A DNA stretch of 64,000 nucleotides from Brassica napus (Eukaryota; Streptophyta; Magnoliopsida; Brassicales; Brassicaceae). The notes under the pieces are model-generated. The model saw only the letters and a list, made by a program, of their open reading frames with translations, was not told the DNA's origin and searched no databases. The position numbers and the translations under genes are program-made. Positions 42,340 through 53,526 of this stretch are shown here, in pieces; positions within the stretch are counted from its first letter, which is position 1; each line of letters starts with the position of its first letter. The DNA lies in assembly GCF_020379485.1 (NCBI RefSeq), contig NC_063436.1, forward strand, positions 29,386,423 through 29,450,422, given 5' to 3'.

Positions 42340-45300
42340 ATGGACAAATCTTGTACCTTACTTGTGCACTATGACAAAGGGACGCCAGCAGTTGCCAAGG
42401 AGATTAAAGAAGCTCTTGAGGGCAATGATGTTGAAGCAAAAGTTGATGCCATGAAGAAGGCGGTTATGCTTCTGCTGAATGGCGAAACCATTCCGCAGCT
42501 TTTCATAACTATTATCAGATACGTGCTCCCTTCTGAAGACCACACGATCCAAAAGCTTCTGCTGCTGTACCTGGAGCTGATTGAGAAAACGGATTCTAGG
42601 GGGAAGGTGCTGCCTGAAATGATTTTGATTTGCCAGAATCTTCGGAACAACCTTCAGCATCCTAATGAGTACATTCGTGGAGTGACGCTGAGGTTTCTCT
42701 GCCGGCTGAAGGAGACTGAGATAGTTGAGCCTTTGACTCCGTCAGTGTTGCAAAATCTGGAACACCGCCATCCATTTGTTCGTAGGAATGCAATTCTGGC
42801 CATCATGTCGATATATAAGCTCCCAAATGGCGATCAGCTCTTCGTGGACGCACCTGAAATGATCGAGAAAGCTCTGTCAACAGAACAAGATCCGTCTGCC
42901 AAGAGAAATGCATTTCTGATGCTCTTTACCTGTGCTGAAGAACGAGCTGTGAATTATCTTCTGAGCAATGTTGACAAGGTTTCAGACTGGAATGAATCGC
43001 TTCAGATGGTGGTGCTGGAGTTGATTCGAAGTGTGTGCAAGACTAAACCAGCTGAGAAGGGGAAGTATATTAAGATTATTATTTCTCTGTTAAGTGCCAC
43101 TTCCTCCGCAGTTATCTATGAATGTGCTGGGACGCTTGTTTCTCTCTCATCTGCCCCTACTGCTATTAGGGCTGCTGCCAACACCTACTGTCAGCTTCTT
43201 CTTTCTCAGAGTGACAACAATGTGAAGCTTATTTTGCTCGATCGGTTGAGTGAGCTTAAGTCATTGCACAGAGATATCATGGTTGAGTTGATAATTGATG
43301 TGCTCAGAGCACTCTCAAGCCCGAACCTTGATATTCGCAAGAAGACACTTGACATTGCCCTTGATTTGATTACTCATCATAATATCAATGAGGTCGTTCA
43401 GATGTTAAAGAAAGAAGTTGTGAAGACACAGAGTGGAGAGCTTGAGAAGAATGGAGAATACAGACAGATGCTTATTCAAGCAATCCATGCTTGTGCGGTT
43501 AAGTTCCCTGAAGTTGCAAGCACAGTGGTCCATCTTCTTATGGATTTCCTGGGAGATAGCAACGTGGCTTCAGCACTTGACGTGGTTGCTTTTGTTAGAG
43601 AGATAATAGAAACAAATCCCAAGTTAAGAGTGTCAATCATAACCAGGTTGTTGGACACCTTCTATCAAATCCGGGCTGGAAAGGTCTGCCCTTGTGCACT
43701 TTGGATTATTGGGGAGTATTGCCTATCACTTTCGGAAGTTGAGAGTGGCATTGCAACCATTAAACAATGTCTTGGTGAATTGCCATTTTATTCTATTTCT
43801 GAGGAATCTGAGCCAACTGAGACCTCAAAGAAGATTCAGCCAACCTCTTCTGCCATGGTGTCCTCTAGAAAACCTGTGATTCTTGCTGATGGTACTTATG
43901 CTACCCAAAGTGCGGCCTCTGAGATCACATTCTCAACACCAGCAGTCGTTCAAGGATCAGTGACTTCTGGAAATCTCAGAACACTGCTTCTAACTGGTGA
44001 CTTTTTCCTAGGAGCAGTGGTTGCTTGCACATTGACTAAACTTGTTCTTAGACTGGAAGAGGTTCAGCCATCTAAAACTGAAGTGAACAAGACAGTCACA
44101 CAGGCTTTGCTGATCATGGTTTCTATGCTGCAACTTGGTCAATCTCCGGCTTCTCCACACCCTATTGATAATGATTCGTACGAGAGGATTGTCTTGTGCA
44201 TAAAATTGCTTTGCCATAGAAATGACGAGATGAAAAAGATATGGCTGGAATCCTGCCGCCAGAGTTTTGTCAAGATGATTTCTGAAAAGCAGCTAACAGA
44301 GATGGCGGAGCTAAAGGCAAAGACCCAAACAACTAATGCTCAACCTGATGATCTCATTGACTTCTTCCATCTAAAGAGCCGAAAGGTAACAGTATTACTA
44401 TCTAAATCATCGCTTCCTTCATTGATTTTCTTTTCTTATGAATTCCTTGGCATTCTGTTCAGATTTTCATTTTCTCATCTTGAAAGATGGAAAGCTAAGT
44501 TGTTAGTGGTTGGTTGTGTGTTATTTTTAGTTCGGCCTGTATATCAAATTACTGATGATACGTTTCTTTCAGGGAATGAGTCAACTTGAGTTGGAAGACC
44601 AGGTACAAGATGACCTAAAGCGTGCAACTGGAGAATTCACCAAGGACGAGAACGACGCGAACAAACTCAACCGCATTCTTCAACTCACAGGATTCAGTGA
44701 TCCAGTCTATGCCGAAGCATATGTGACAGTCCATCACTATGACATCGCACTCGAAGTTACCGTTATCAACCGTACAAAGGAAACCCTTCAGAATATGTGC
44801 TTGGAGTTAGCAACCATGGGTGATCTGAAGCTTGTTGAGCGTCCTCAAAACTATAGTCTTGCACCAGAAACGAGCATGCAGATAAAAGCAAACATCAAGG
44901 TCTCGTCCACAGAGACCGGAGTCATATTCGGGAACATCGTCTATGAGACATCAAATGTAATGGAGCGAAACGTCGTGGTTCTCAACGACATACACATTGA
45001 TATCATGGACTATATCTCCCCTGCTGTTTGCTCCGAGGCTGCTTTCAGAACCATGTGGGCAGAGTTTGAATGGGAAAACAAGGTAATTCATTACACTTTT
45101 ACCTTTCTTTGGTTTGTTTGAGTTTGGTATTGACCATTTACCGTTGTGGTCTTTATGTCAGGTTGCTGTGAACACCACGATTCAGAACGAAAGAGAGTTC
45201 CTCGACCACATTATCAAATCCACAAACATGAAGTGTCTCACTGCCCCGTAAGTCCAGATTTTTATTTCTTCTCTTATAGACTGAAACTTTTCGTTGTACT

Positions 45301-45526
45301 AATTGATTCTTCTATTTGCAGATCTGCCATAGAAGGAGAATGCGGGTTCCTTGCAGCAAACTTATACGCAAAGAGTGTGTTTGGTGAGGATGCTCTTGTG
45401 AATGTGAGTATCGAGAAGCAAACTGACGGAGCATTGAGTGGGTACATAAGGATAAGGAGCAAGACGCAAGGGATTGCTCTAAGTCTTGGGGACAAAATCA
45501 CCCTCAAACAAAAGGGTAGTAGCTGA
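42340..45526 (+). CDS. beta-COP: Coatomer subunit beta (COPI), four coding exons
   Basis: Exons 42340-44385, 44573-45082, 45162-45247 and 45322-45526 have GT-AG borders and join without a stop into 948 residues, the length of the Arabidopsis protein. The N-terminal two thirds is an adaptin-type HEAT solenoid ([40 protein letters not shown]). The C-terminal part is the coatomer beta appendage ([38 protein letters not shown]). Beta-COP is part of the seven-subunit COPI coat, which buds retrograde vesicles at the Golgi with ARF1-GTP. Sequence is almost unchanged from Arabidopsis, so the gene is under strong constraint. Arabidopsis has two adjacent copies (At4g31480/90 from memory); only one is present here. 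Confidence 0.97.
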
Positions 45527-46925
45527 GGTCAGCTATTAAACCTTCTCTTATCCTCTTCTTATATTCCATTTGGATCCTTTAACGTTGAATATTCACACTC
45601 CTTAACCGGGTACATTACCAATTGATTATTACAGGCTTGGAATGGTGGCGCACAAGGTAACGTTCGTTTCTCTTTTAGCAAATCCTTTTGTTGGTCGAGT
45701 CTGTTTTACTATATGGAGAGAGGGAGGCGTTTTAAGTATATGTAAAGACCAAACTGTTATCATTTCTTAACCGGTTTATAGTTTCCAGTATGGTACCGAT
45801 GGATTCTTCCTCATGCGGCTGTGCTTTTTTTTCTTTTTATTAGTACCTGAAGATTTTGTTTTTATTTGTGATACTTTTTTCTTTCTATGATGTCGTTTGT
45901 TGGGGAGATTAAAACTATAATGATTTTCATAAAATGCTTTATCGATTGTATGTCTCGAATTTTCATGGTTTTTGTTCAATTTTATTAATCTCGTAAGTAA
46001 AAGAAATGATTTTAGTATTGTCCATAGAAATGTTTTAATAAGGACTAAATTAAAAGAAAATATACAATCTTGATTACCTACCTGAATGCCTTTTTATTGC
46101 TTGTGAAATTTTTTATTTGGAAGAATAATAACGTCTAAGTTAGTATACAATTTATAAAGTCCATTTTTCAGCATGTTATCCAAAGTTAGTAACATCTTCA
46201 ATACTTATCCGCTTCGTTCATTTTGTTTATATGCAATATATTCTGAAGTAACTGCTATAAGAGGTGTTTAGAGATACAATAAAAAAGAAAACAAAAGCAG
46301 GACCACTTTTGTTGGCCAAAAAGCGAAGAAAGAGGCAGGAGCAGGACCAGTGGTAGTTAGAACGAGAATGATTCTAAAATCAGTTTATATGTTCTAAAAT
46401 CATGAATGCCTCGTTTAATTTAGCTAGCTTTAAGTGAAAGCATACTCAACAATTGGTGCCAGAAGAAATGATGAAAGAATATGCCGAGAATCTTGAATCT
46501 TTTTTATGAATATCAGTTTTTAAGTAGTTGGAGCAACATGGCTCATGCAATGCAACGTGTTTCATCAAATTACACGAGAAACCTTATCCTTATAGACCTT
46601 AGTTCACATTTCACCTAACCTGATCTGACCTAACCAAAGTTTGTTAAAAAATATTTTTTTCGGGTCAAATAATGGGAGGATATTCACAAAGATTACGGAC
46701 AATAAGTATGATAATATTGTTTAATTAGTGGAGATCAAATCAAATATACAAATAATAATCAAACTCGCTATCGTTTAAACTTCAACAAAAGTATGATCAT
46801 CTAAACGACTAAACCATTAGTTATATTCTTTACTCAATCTATCAAATCACTTATTGCCAACGTAACTTCCTCTACGCTAGAATTAAAAAAAAAAACAGAA
46901 CAGAAGTGGGTAATAGAAATGGATT
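45527..46925. other. 3' region of coatomer beta and intergenic DNA
   Basis: The 3' UTR seems to contain one spliced intron (acceptor CAGGCTTGGAATGG near 45635). Beyond about 45990 the DNA is AT-rich and without genes up to the OXS3-like stop codon. Confidence 0.5.
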
Positions 46926-47887
46926 TTATCGATCATCATCTGGAAAACTAGATAAGCAAAAACAGCTCTGAGTTTGAACCATAAAATCTCTGTTATTCGT
47001 CATCTTCATCCTCTTATCTTGCAGCTTATTAATTTCCTCATCACTACTGTCATCATCATCATCATCGTTATTGTATTTGTGATCATCTTCATCAGATTCT
47101 TGCAACGCAAGTAAAGGCATAGAATTAAGATTAGTCTTAGGGTAGAAGCTGAAAGATGACGATAAAGATCTTCTCCTTAGCTTGTTAGCAATAAGCAATC
47201 TCCTTCTCTTGTTCAATGGACTCTCCACTTTCTCCAAATCCTTGGTGTTGCTCACTTCCATTCCCATTAGATTTCCAAATGACTTCGATTTCCCTATGTA
47301 GTGATTTGATAATCCTCTCCTTGAAAAAAACAAAACAAAACCAAACAATCAGACAAATTCAACACTTCATCTCCGACCATGTAATAACAACATCCATAAT
47401 GTTTGAATTGTATGATTAAGCTTGAACAATATCAAGACAAGACCGGTAGTTCAGGGATAAATGATAAAACAAAGTGATCAAACAGGGTACTAGCTATCAT
47501 AATGGCTTTTTATATATTTTTTACTGAATTTGAATCGAATATATTCAGGCGAAGATCAAAGAATCATTTAATCATCTCTTTAAAAAATATAAAAAAAATC
47601 TGAAATTTAAAGGATGATCCTTTTAAAGAAACGTACTTAATCGGAAGAGAATCTTCCAGAGAGGAACTGAACGAATCCAGCCATCTTCCTTGTGACGAAA
47701 CGGTGCCGTCTTCTTCTTCTTCTTCCTCGCTTTCGCTGCTTTCTCCCGTCAACCCGACCGATGACGAACTCTCCGGCGGAGACTTAACACATCTCCTTAA
47801 CCTCCCACCACGGCTAGATTCCTCCGTCAAGAACAGAGCCTCCGGTGCAGCCTTCTCCTGCGCTGGCACACCTGCCAGAAACTCCAT
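46926..47887 (-). CDS. OXS3-family nuclear protein, two exons
   Basis: On the minus strand, exons 47887-47637 and 47319-46926 join (GT-AG, codon split after AA) to give 214 residues. The family signature lies across the junction: [20 protein letters not shown], then a [18 protein letters not shown] block and [15 protein letters not shown]. In the OXIDATIVE STRESS 3 family this serine-rich plus LP-(I/M)-(K/R)-RG...SGKSKSF motif is the conserved core. Members are nuclear, chromatin-associated and improve tolerance to cadmium and oxidative stress. A basic patch ([16 protein letters not shown]) could be a nuclear localisation signal and is followed by an acidic D/E run. Gene order suggests the equivalent of At4g31510. 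Function is inferred from the motif only. Confidence 0.82.
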
Positions 47888-48492
47888 GGGCAGACGCCGC
47901 GATTTCTCAAGTTCTTTTAGCCTTCTCTTGCGCTATCATCAACCGGCGATGCGCGCAAGTTAAGAGCTCCACTAGGCTAAAACTAATCGCCAGAGAGAAA
48001 GAAAGAGAATCCACCGATCGGAGAAGATGAGAACAAAAGATAAAACAAGTATATATATATATATAAAAAAAAAATATATATATATATATCAAGTTTCCGT
48101 ATAAGAAACTGTTTGTTTTATTTTTTTTTTAAAAATAGAAGATACGAATACGTATATATATATACGTTTATGACTGACAGTATTTGAGTCTCTCTGTGTA
48201 TACGCGCACATGGTCTAAAAATAGTTACCCCCGGGGATGGATTTGACGTTCGGACACGTTAACGATGACGTGGTGGGAATGGATTGGGTAGCTATCGGAC
48301 CATATACCCGGACGTTTCGGAGCTACTGTCTCCGTTATATCCGATGCTGTTGAGTTCGGTGGTCGTTATAACACCAACAACTGTTACCTTATCCATTTCT
48401 CATTGCTGTTTTTTTTATATTTTTTCAGTTTTGTAATGAATTTCTGTCAGTGAAACCAGATAAGCTTTTAACAAATTGGATTACTTATTGTA
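47888..48492 (-). promoter_or_regulatory. Promoter region of the OXS3-like gene with (TA)n
   Basis: The stretch directly upstream of the minus-strand start contains a purine/pyrimidine-rich leader and a (TA)n/(A)n/(TA)n block at 48050-48089. It has no other gene. Confidence 0.45.
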
Positions 48493-48899
48493 CTAGAGTC
48501 TTTTTCCGCGCTACGCGCGGATAATCACTATAAATACATTTTGTTTTGATGTTTAATTACAATATGAGCTATCTTGTTGTATTGTTTGTTTTTAGAAAAA
48601 GTTTATTAGGTATATATTGATAATTTTAACTTAATTTTGACCCTTTTTTTGTTTGGTGTTTTGCTATTTATTGGTAATTAATTTAACTATTGTTATTACA
48701 GATTTTTGTGTAATCAAATAGAAATTGCATGACTAATTTATAAAATGTAATTGTATAATCACTGTAAATGAAGATAGAAAAAAATTAACTATCAAACAAA
48801 ATTTACCTAATGTATGAAATAAATAAGATGTGATAATTAGCTGTAATTCACGATCTGTGAAAGTTAAGCCCTAAAATTGTTTTATATTTTATATGTTTT

Positions 48900-49175
48900 A
48901 TACCCCATCTGTTTCAAAATGTTACAAGCTTTAGGTTTTCACACTTAACAATACAACGTAAGAAATCTTAGTATGATATGTATATTTTTTTGTGATCAAC
49001 TATTTCCATAAATTTTAACCAATCAAAATTTAGTAAATACAATTTTTTTTTTTTTTGAAGTTTACAATTTACCATTACTATCTATTAAAAGTTGCATTGA
49101 AAAAAAATAAAAGATGCATCAGATATATATTTTCTAAAACATGTATTATTTTAGAATAGAAGCAGTATTTTAGTT
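48900..49175. mobile_element. Possible degenerate Stowaway-like MITE
   Basis: It starts ACCCCATCTGTTTCAAAATG and contains AACCAATCAAAATTTAG, like the Stowaway-type element at 27468-27706 (GACCAATCAAATAATTCA). It ends TTTTAGAATAGAAGCAGTA, only loosely inverted. The family is a guess. Confidence 0.35.
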
Positions 49176-50264
49176 AGTTAATATTATGTTTCATTCAGAT
49201 AATGTAATTCTAGGACTTGAGATAGTATATTTATATTTGCTTTGAATTTTTTTTGGAAAAATCAATTGCTTTTTAATATATATTATGATTAGGTATATAT
49301 GTTAAATGACAAAACACCACTAATAATAGTCTAGGATCAATATTAAACTTAGGGACATTTATGGAATAATCAACATGAAAAAATTTAAATTGTATGTTAG
49401 CTTTAATAAGATAGAAGAATGTTAGCTTGGTGTAGGAAGATAGTGAAGAGGTTGTGTTTCTGTTTTTCTTTGGGCGTTGAGTTGATACATGTGCAAGATA
49501 TATTGAAATCTTGGTTTGTATATAATTGTAAAGAAAAGCGTTTTGTATATAAATATATGCAGTTAATATGCTTTGATTAATATAAAGTTGTTGGTGAGGG
49601 AATTGTCTTGTAAAAGTACACAAATAAACGTCCCTAGCTCGGTCTTACTCTTAACTAACGAAACATAAATATTTGACTATAGACTTCTTCGTGTCTGCTT
49701 GAATCCGTGATCACTTAGGAAAGCAGAGCATAATGCTCGATGAAAATATCTGGAGTCTACGTGGACATGGTCAAACTTGATCCTTCTAAGGGTATGTGAG
49801 CATATCTATCAGTCACACAAGCTATTCACAATGAACTGTAAAGTTACTATCAGGATAATATATGTCTCTTTTACCATATCTCTTTTACCTGACAGTAACA
49901 ACCTGCTGCTGCATTCTTTTTTGGGAGCTTCCGTATTTATCTCTGAGACTGTTGCTTCTTTCATAGTAATCGTCTCATTTGAGTGCTTTAATACGCATCG
50001 GCTGGCATTTCAACTTTATCTTCTTCCGATGTCCGAGGGTCACTTGTGATCTCAACAATTTCCGTTGGCAGTTTTACTGCTGGTGCATTGTTGTTGTCAC
50101 TATGAGCGGGTTTCTTCTCGCCTTTAGATGCAGCAGATGTAGTAAGAAATCGCCCCTTGGGAGGAGGACAGCGTGCGGACTCCAAATCTACATTACGGCG
50201 ATGATAGTTTAGCAGTGACGACTGATAAAACCAAGTTTAAGAACTCATGAATTGAGATAATGAC

Positions 50265-51080
50265 TAAAATATAAATAGATGGATAAAAATACAAAACGCT
50301 AATTTCGGTCGGTTTGTCTCCAGAACTATCATTATTTCGCCGGCTTTTTCTTTGTTTTTATTTATATTTTACTTTTTAGCCACATTTATTTTACTTTTTT
50401 TTTTGTCAACACATTTATTTTACTTATGTAGTAGATAATAATAGGTTGACAATTCCTTTCGTTTATTTATGTGCTTTTGGCTTTTCAGATTTGCATAGGC
50501 ATGTTAGAGATGTATCTGTTCGCATCATCATAGAAGGCAATCATCTCTGGTTCTATTAGCAATAGCATGCATAGTAAAGCTATTTCTATTAACACCTGTA
50601 GTTGGTCGGGTCTTTAGCCGTTGTAATGTTTCTTTGAACACACAGTTAACATTATACATGCATTTAAAATTTAGTAAAAAGGTTATTTAAATGTCTTTGA
50701 GGAGACTGAGCTATTTAAATGTTTGTATAGCTTCTCTTTGCCCTTGTAACCTAGGAGGGACTGTTTCTCCGGTAATCCAAAATTTTGTACTGTTTCCGAT
50801 GCCCCATTAAAGAGTTTAATGAATTTCAATTTTTTTTTAAAAAATAAGTGACCTCCTAAATCTTCTTTGGTAAAACAAAGGAGTATAAGTGGAGAAGCAG
50901 ATAAAGCCAATGACAGAAAATGAAAAAAAAAAACAATTTGAGTCACGGCGACTTACAAAGATCTCTACAGTTTATATAAACGCCAAAAATATAAATAAAT
51001 GGATAAAAATACAAAGCGCTAATTTCGGTCGGTTTATTTCCAGAAACTATCATTATTTCGCCGGCTTTTCTTCTTTGTTT
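50265..51080. repeat. Direct repeat of about 90 bp, 0.72 kb apart
   Basis: GATGGATAAAAATACAAAAC followed by GCTAATTTCGGTCGGTTTGT and CATTATTTCGCCGGCTTTTT (50278-50352) recurs almost unchanged at 50998-51072. The DNA between the copies is AT-rich. This could be a local duplication within the Helitron. Confidence 0.8.
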
Positions 51081-51107
51081 TGAGATTCTGTAAAATCATC
51101 CGTTTAA

Positions 51108-51369
51108 GAGCATCTCCAACCCATTGCTATTTTCACTTCTATAATAGCATTTAGAGGTGAAATTGCTCCAACCCACCTCTATTTCTTCCTCTATAATAGA
51201 GATCTCTATTTTTTCCTCTATTTATAGAGGAAAAAATAGCATTCCTCTATTTTTTACTCTATATTTTAGAGATTGCTATTTTAGGGGAATACATTGGAGC
51301 ATATCTCACCTCTATTATAGAGTTTCCCTATTTTAGAGGTGAAAATAGCAAAATACATTGGAGATGGTC
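51108..51369. mobile_element. Harbinger-type (Tourist-like) MITE within the Helitron
   Basis: The left end is GAGCATCTCCAACCCATTG; the right end in reverse complement is GACCATCTCCAATGTATTT. TAA flanks both sides (51105-51107, 51370-51372). The 262 bp interior is itself partly palindromic (TCTATAATAGA motifs), so a transcript would fold into a hairpin. Confidence 0.8.
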
Positions 51370-51372
51370 TAA

Positions 51373-52490
51373 ATAGCACTAATAGTCTAGATGACCCATG
51401 AAGAAAAGACCCATCTCATATCTTTCTCTTAGATTCTTTTTATTATAAAATAAACGTTCACTAAATAAACATATGGACTGAAATATGAGACATTAATCAA
51501 CTTTCTGAAAATCTTATTATAAGAGAACCTCTTGCTTAGCTGCTTAAAAGGTATCAAAAAAGGTAATTTCTTCCTAAAGAACATGGCTGAGGCAAATCAA
51601 AGATAATTCAACTATATAAATCTGCAATCAGGGGCCATGGTTCATGCCGCATATTGCAAACCAAAACGCTTATCGGGAAGTCCTTGCGAGGGCCTCCATA
51701 TCACCCTCTCAAATAACCCGGCAGTGGTGACTGAGTGTGCGTCCTTCTCCTCATCTCATATAAGGGAAGATTCAACTCTATATCAGTCAATCAACAAATA
51801 GACCATAATTTTTTGTACTTTAAATAAATTAAGACAAAACAAACGCAAGAGTTATTACCATCAACGTCAAGAGACCATCAAAGAAGCATTCAGACTGGTA
51901 TGAACTCATAAAATTCTCTTGCCCTGCAATCTGGCAAATCACATCAATAGGATCAATAGATGAAATACCCCTTTTGACAATTCCTTTATTACAAATAATT
52001 ACAAAAGTGAGACAAATTGAGATCCTAAATTACACAGTTTTAAGTTTTGAGCACAAAGTAACTCGAGGTGGAGGATACATATTAAGCTTACATGTCAATA
52101 CGGAGCCGAGCACCAAATTCACCGTTACGCCAATCCGAGAAGCAGAAAGTCCGACCAAGTTGTCGAAGGATGGCTGATTGAGAAAAATTAGCAGCAGATG
52201 AAAAAATTCTCGAGGATCAAATGAAATCTGCGCCGGTTCAAAGGGGATGAGAGTAGATATGAGATATTCATCTCCGGCGTGTAACATGAACTATATATAA
52301 AGAGGAACTCCGAGTCGGTTACGAAACCCACCACTAATGATGGTCTGAGTTAACACTGGAAGATGTAGAGACAAAGGAAGATGAAGAGTTAACGAATTTA
52401 GTGGAGAAAGTGAAAATGGATACGTATGTGAGCGAGGTAAGTCGCTACAGTGCAGAAACCCTAGATGCAAGATGCAGATGACGATTAGGC
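51373..52490. other. Unexplained Helitron interior
   Basis: This part shows mixed composition and no gene I recognise. The minus-strand frame at 52030-52287 (starting MLHAGDEYLISTLIPFEP) is the only open stretch that does not look like pure low-complexity sequence. It has no motif I can name and could be part of a captured exon. Confidence 0.3.
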
Positions 52491-52835
52491 GACTTAGAAG
52501 CTTATTTGGGTCAGAATAGGAGTTTAATAAACTTGTGTCTTTGCCACTTTAAACAAAACGTATAAGATGGGTTATAAATGGCCCACCGAATCTTTAATAT
52601 AATGGGCTGGAAATAAACGATTTTCTAAAGTTTCGAAAGTTTTTAAAGTCGTGCTGACATGGCATATTTGTAGAATCTGATTGGTTCGAATTAATCTGCT
52701 GATGTGGACAGCCTCTTTGTTGAGTATATTGGCCTTTTAGTATAGGTTAGATTACTGATTAAATATACACGGAATTCAATTAACACAACTACCTACCTTC
52801 TTACAATTTTAATTTTAATACATTTATGAAAATAT

Positions 52836-53346
52836 CCTAGTATATCGCTAAAAAAGTTTGTATCACAAATATACACTCTAAAAATCAAAATGACTAAAAT
52901 ATTTTATTAAAGAGATAAATATACACTTATACCTTTAGAATTAACTAATACGAATCTTATGGTTTAGAGTTAAGGGGTGGGGATTTGAGATTGAAATTTA
53001 AAATTTTATAAAATAAAAATAAAAATTAAAATTTTGAAAATAAAAATTTTAAAAATAGTTTTAAAAAGTATTTTCGAATTACAAAAAAAAAATTTGAAAA
53101 AAATAAAAAAAATTCGAATTTTTTTTATAAAAAAAATTATAAAAAGTTCGAATTTAAAAACATACAATCTAAAACTATAAAAAATATTTTTTATTATTTT
53201 TAAAAATTTTTAATTTTAATTTTATTTTTTATGTATCTAGGGTATTATGATCATTTTACCTATTAAATGAAATATTTTGGTCATTTCTCTCCTTATGGTC
53301 TATTTTTGTGATCAAAACTTGAAAATAGTCTATTTAGAGAAATTGT
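52836..53346. repeat. Inverted-repeat element, same family as 4440-4735
   Basis: The left arm (AAGTTTGTATCACAAATATA, then AATGACTAAAATATTTTATT) matches the right arm in reverse complement (AAGTTTTGATCACAAAAATA, then AATGACCAAAATATTTCATT) over roughly 80 bases. The middle carries the TTTAGAGTTAAGGGGTGGGG core also seen near 4575. It is non-coding and resembles a Mutator-like inverted-repeat family of crucifers. Confidence 0.65.
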
Positions 53347-53526
53347 TTATACATTTATAATTTTATATTGACTAATTTTTTTAAAAAGGAAGAGCTTTAA
53401 CTAGATCCACAGAACCACTAAAGTTAACGTCATGAACATGGTTCACTTATTATCTTGCATACAATAATTGATATATACAAGACCTGAGCTTAATTAAGGT
53501 CATCGTCACTCCAAGAACTGAAGGCA
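53347..53526 (+). promoter_or_regulatory. Core promoter of the P450 gene
   Basis: A possible TATA box (GATATATAC, about 53469-53477) lies about 55 bases before the start codon at 53527. That leaves only a short leader, as is common in CYP71 genes. Confidence 0.4.

Larger units (their letters stand above)
48493..52751 (-). mobile_element. Large non-autonomous Helitron
   Basis: Read on the minus strand it starts TCTAACCTATACTAAAAGGC after an A and ends with the hairpin CCGCGCGTAGCGCGG (plus strand 48506-48520), a short spacer and CTAG before a T. Both ends match the Helitron at 5320-8093: the 5' tip is nearly the same, the hairpin differs in one base, and GATGTGGACA near the 5' end occurs in both. 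The 4.26 kb interior has no Rep/helicase gene. It holds a Harbinger-type MITE, a possible Stowaway-like relic and a repeated 90-bp block. A GC-richer piece at 49930-50200 could be a captured gene fragment, but I do not recognise it. Confidence 0.7.
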
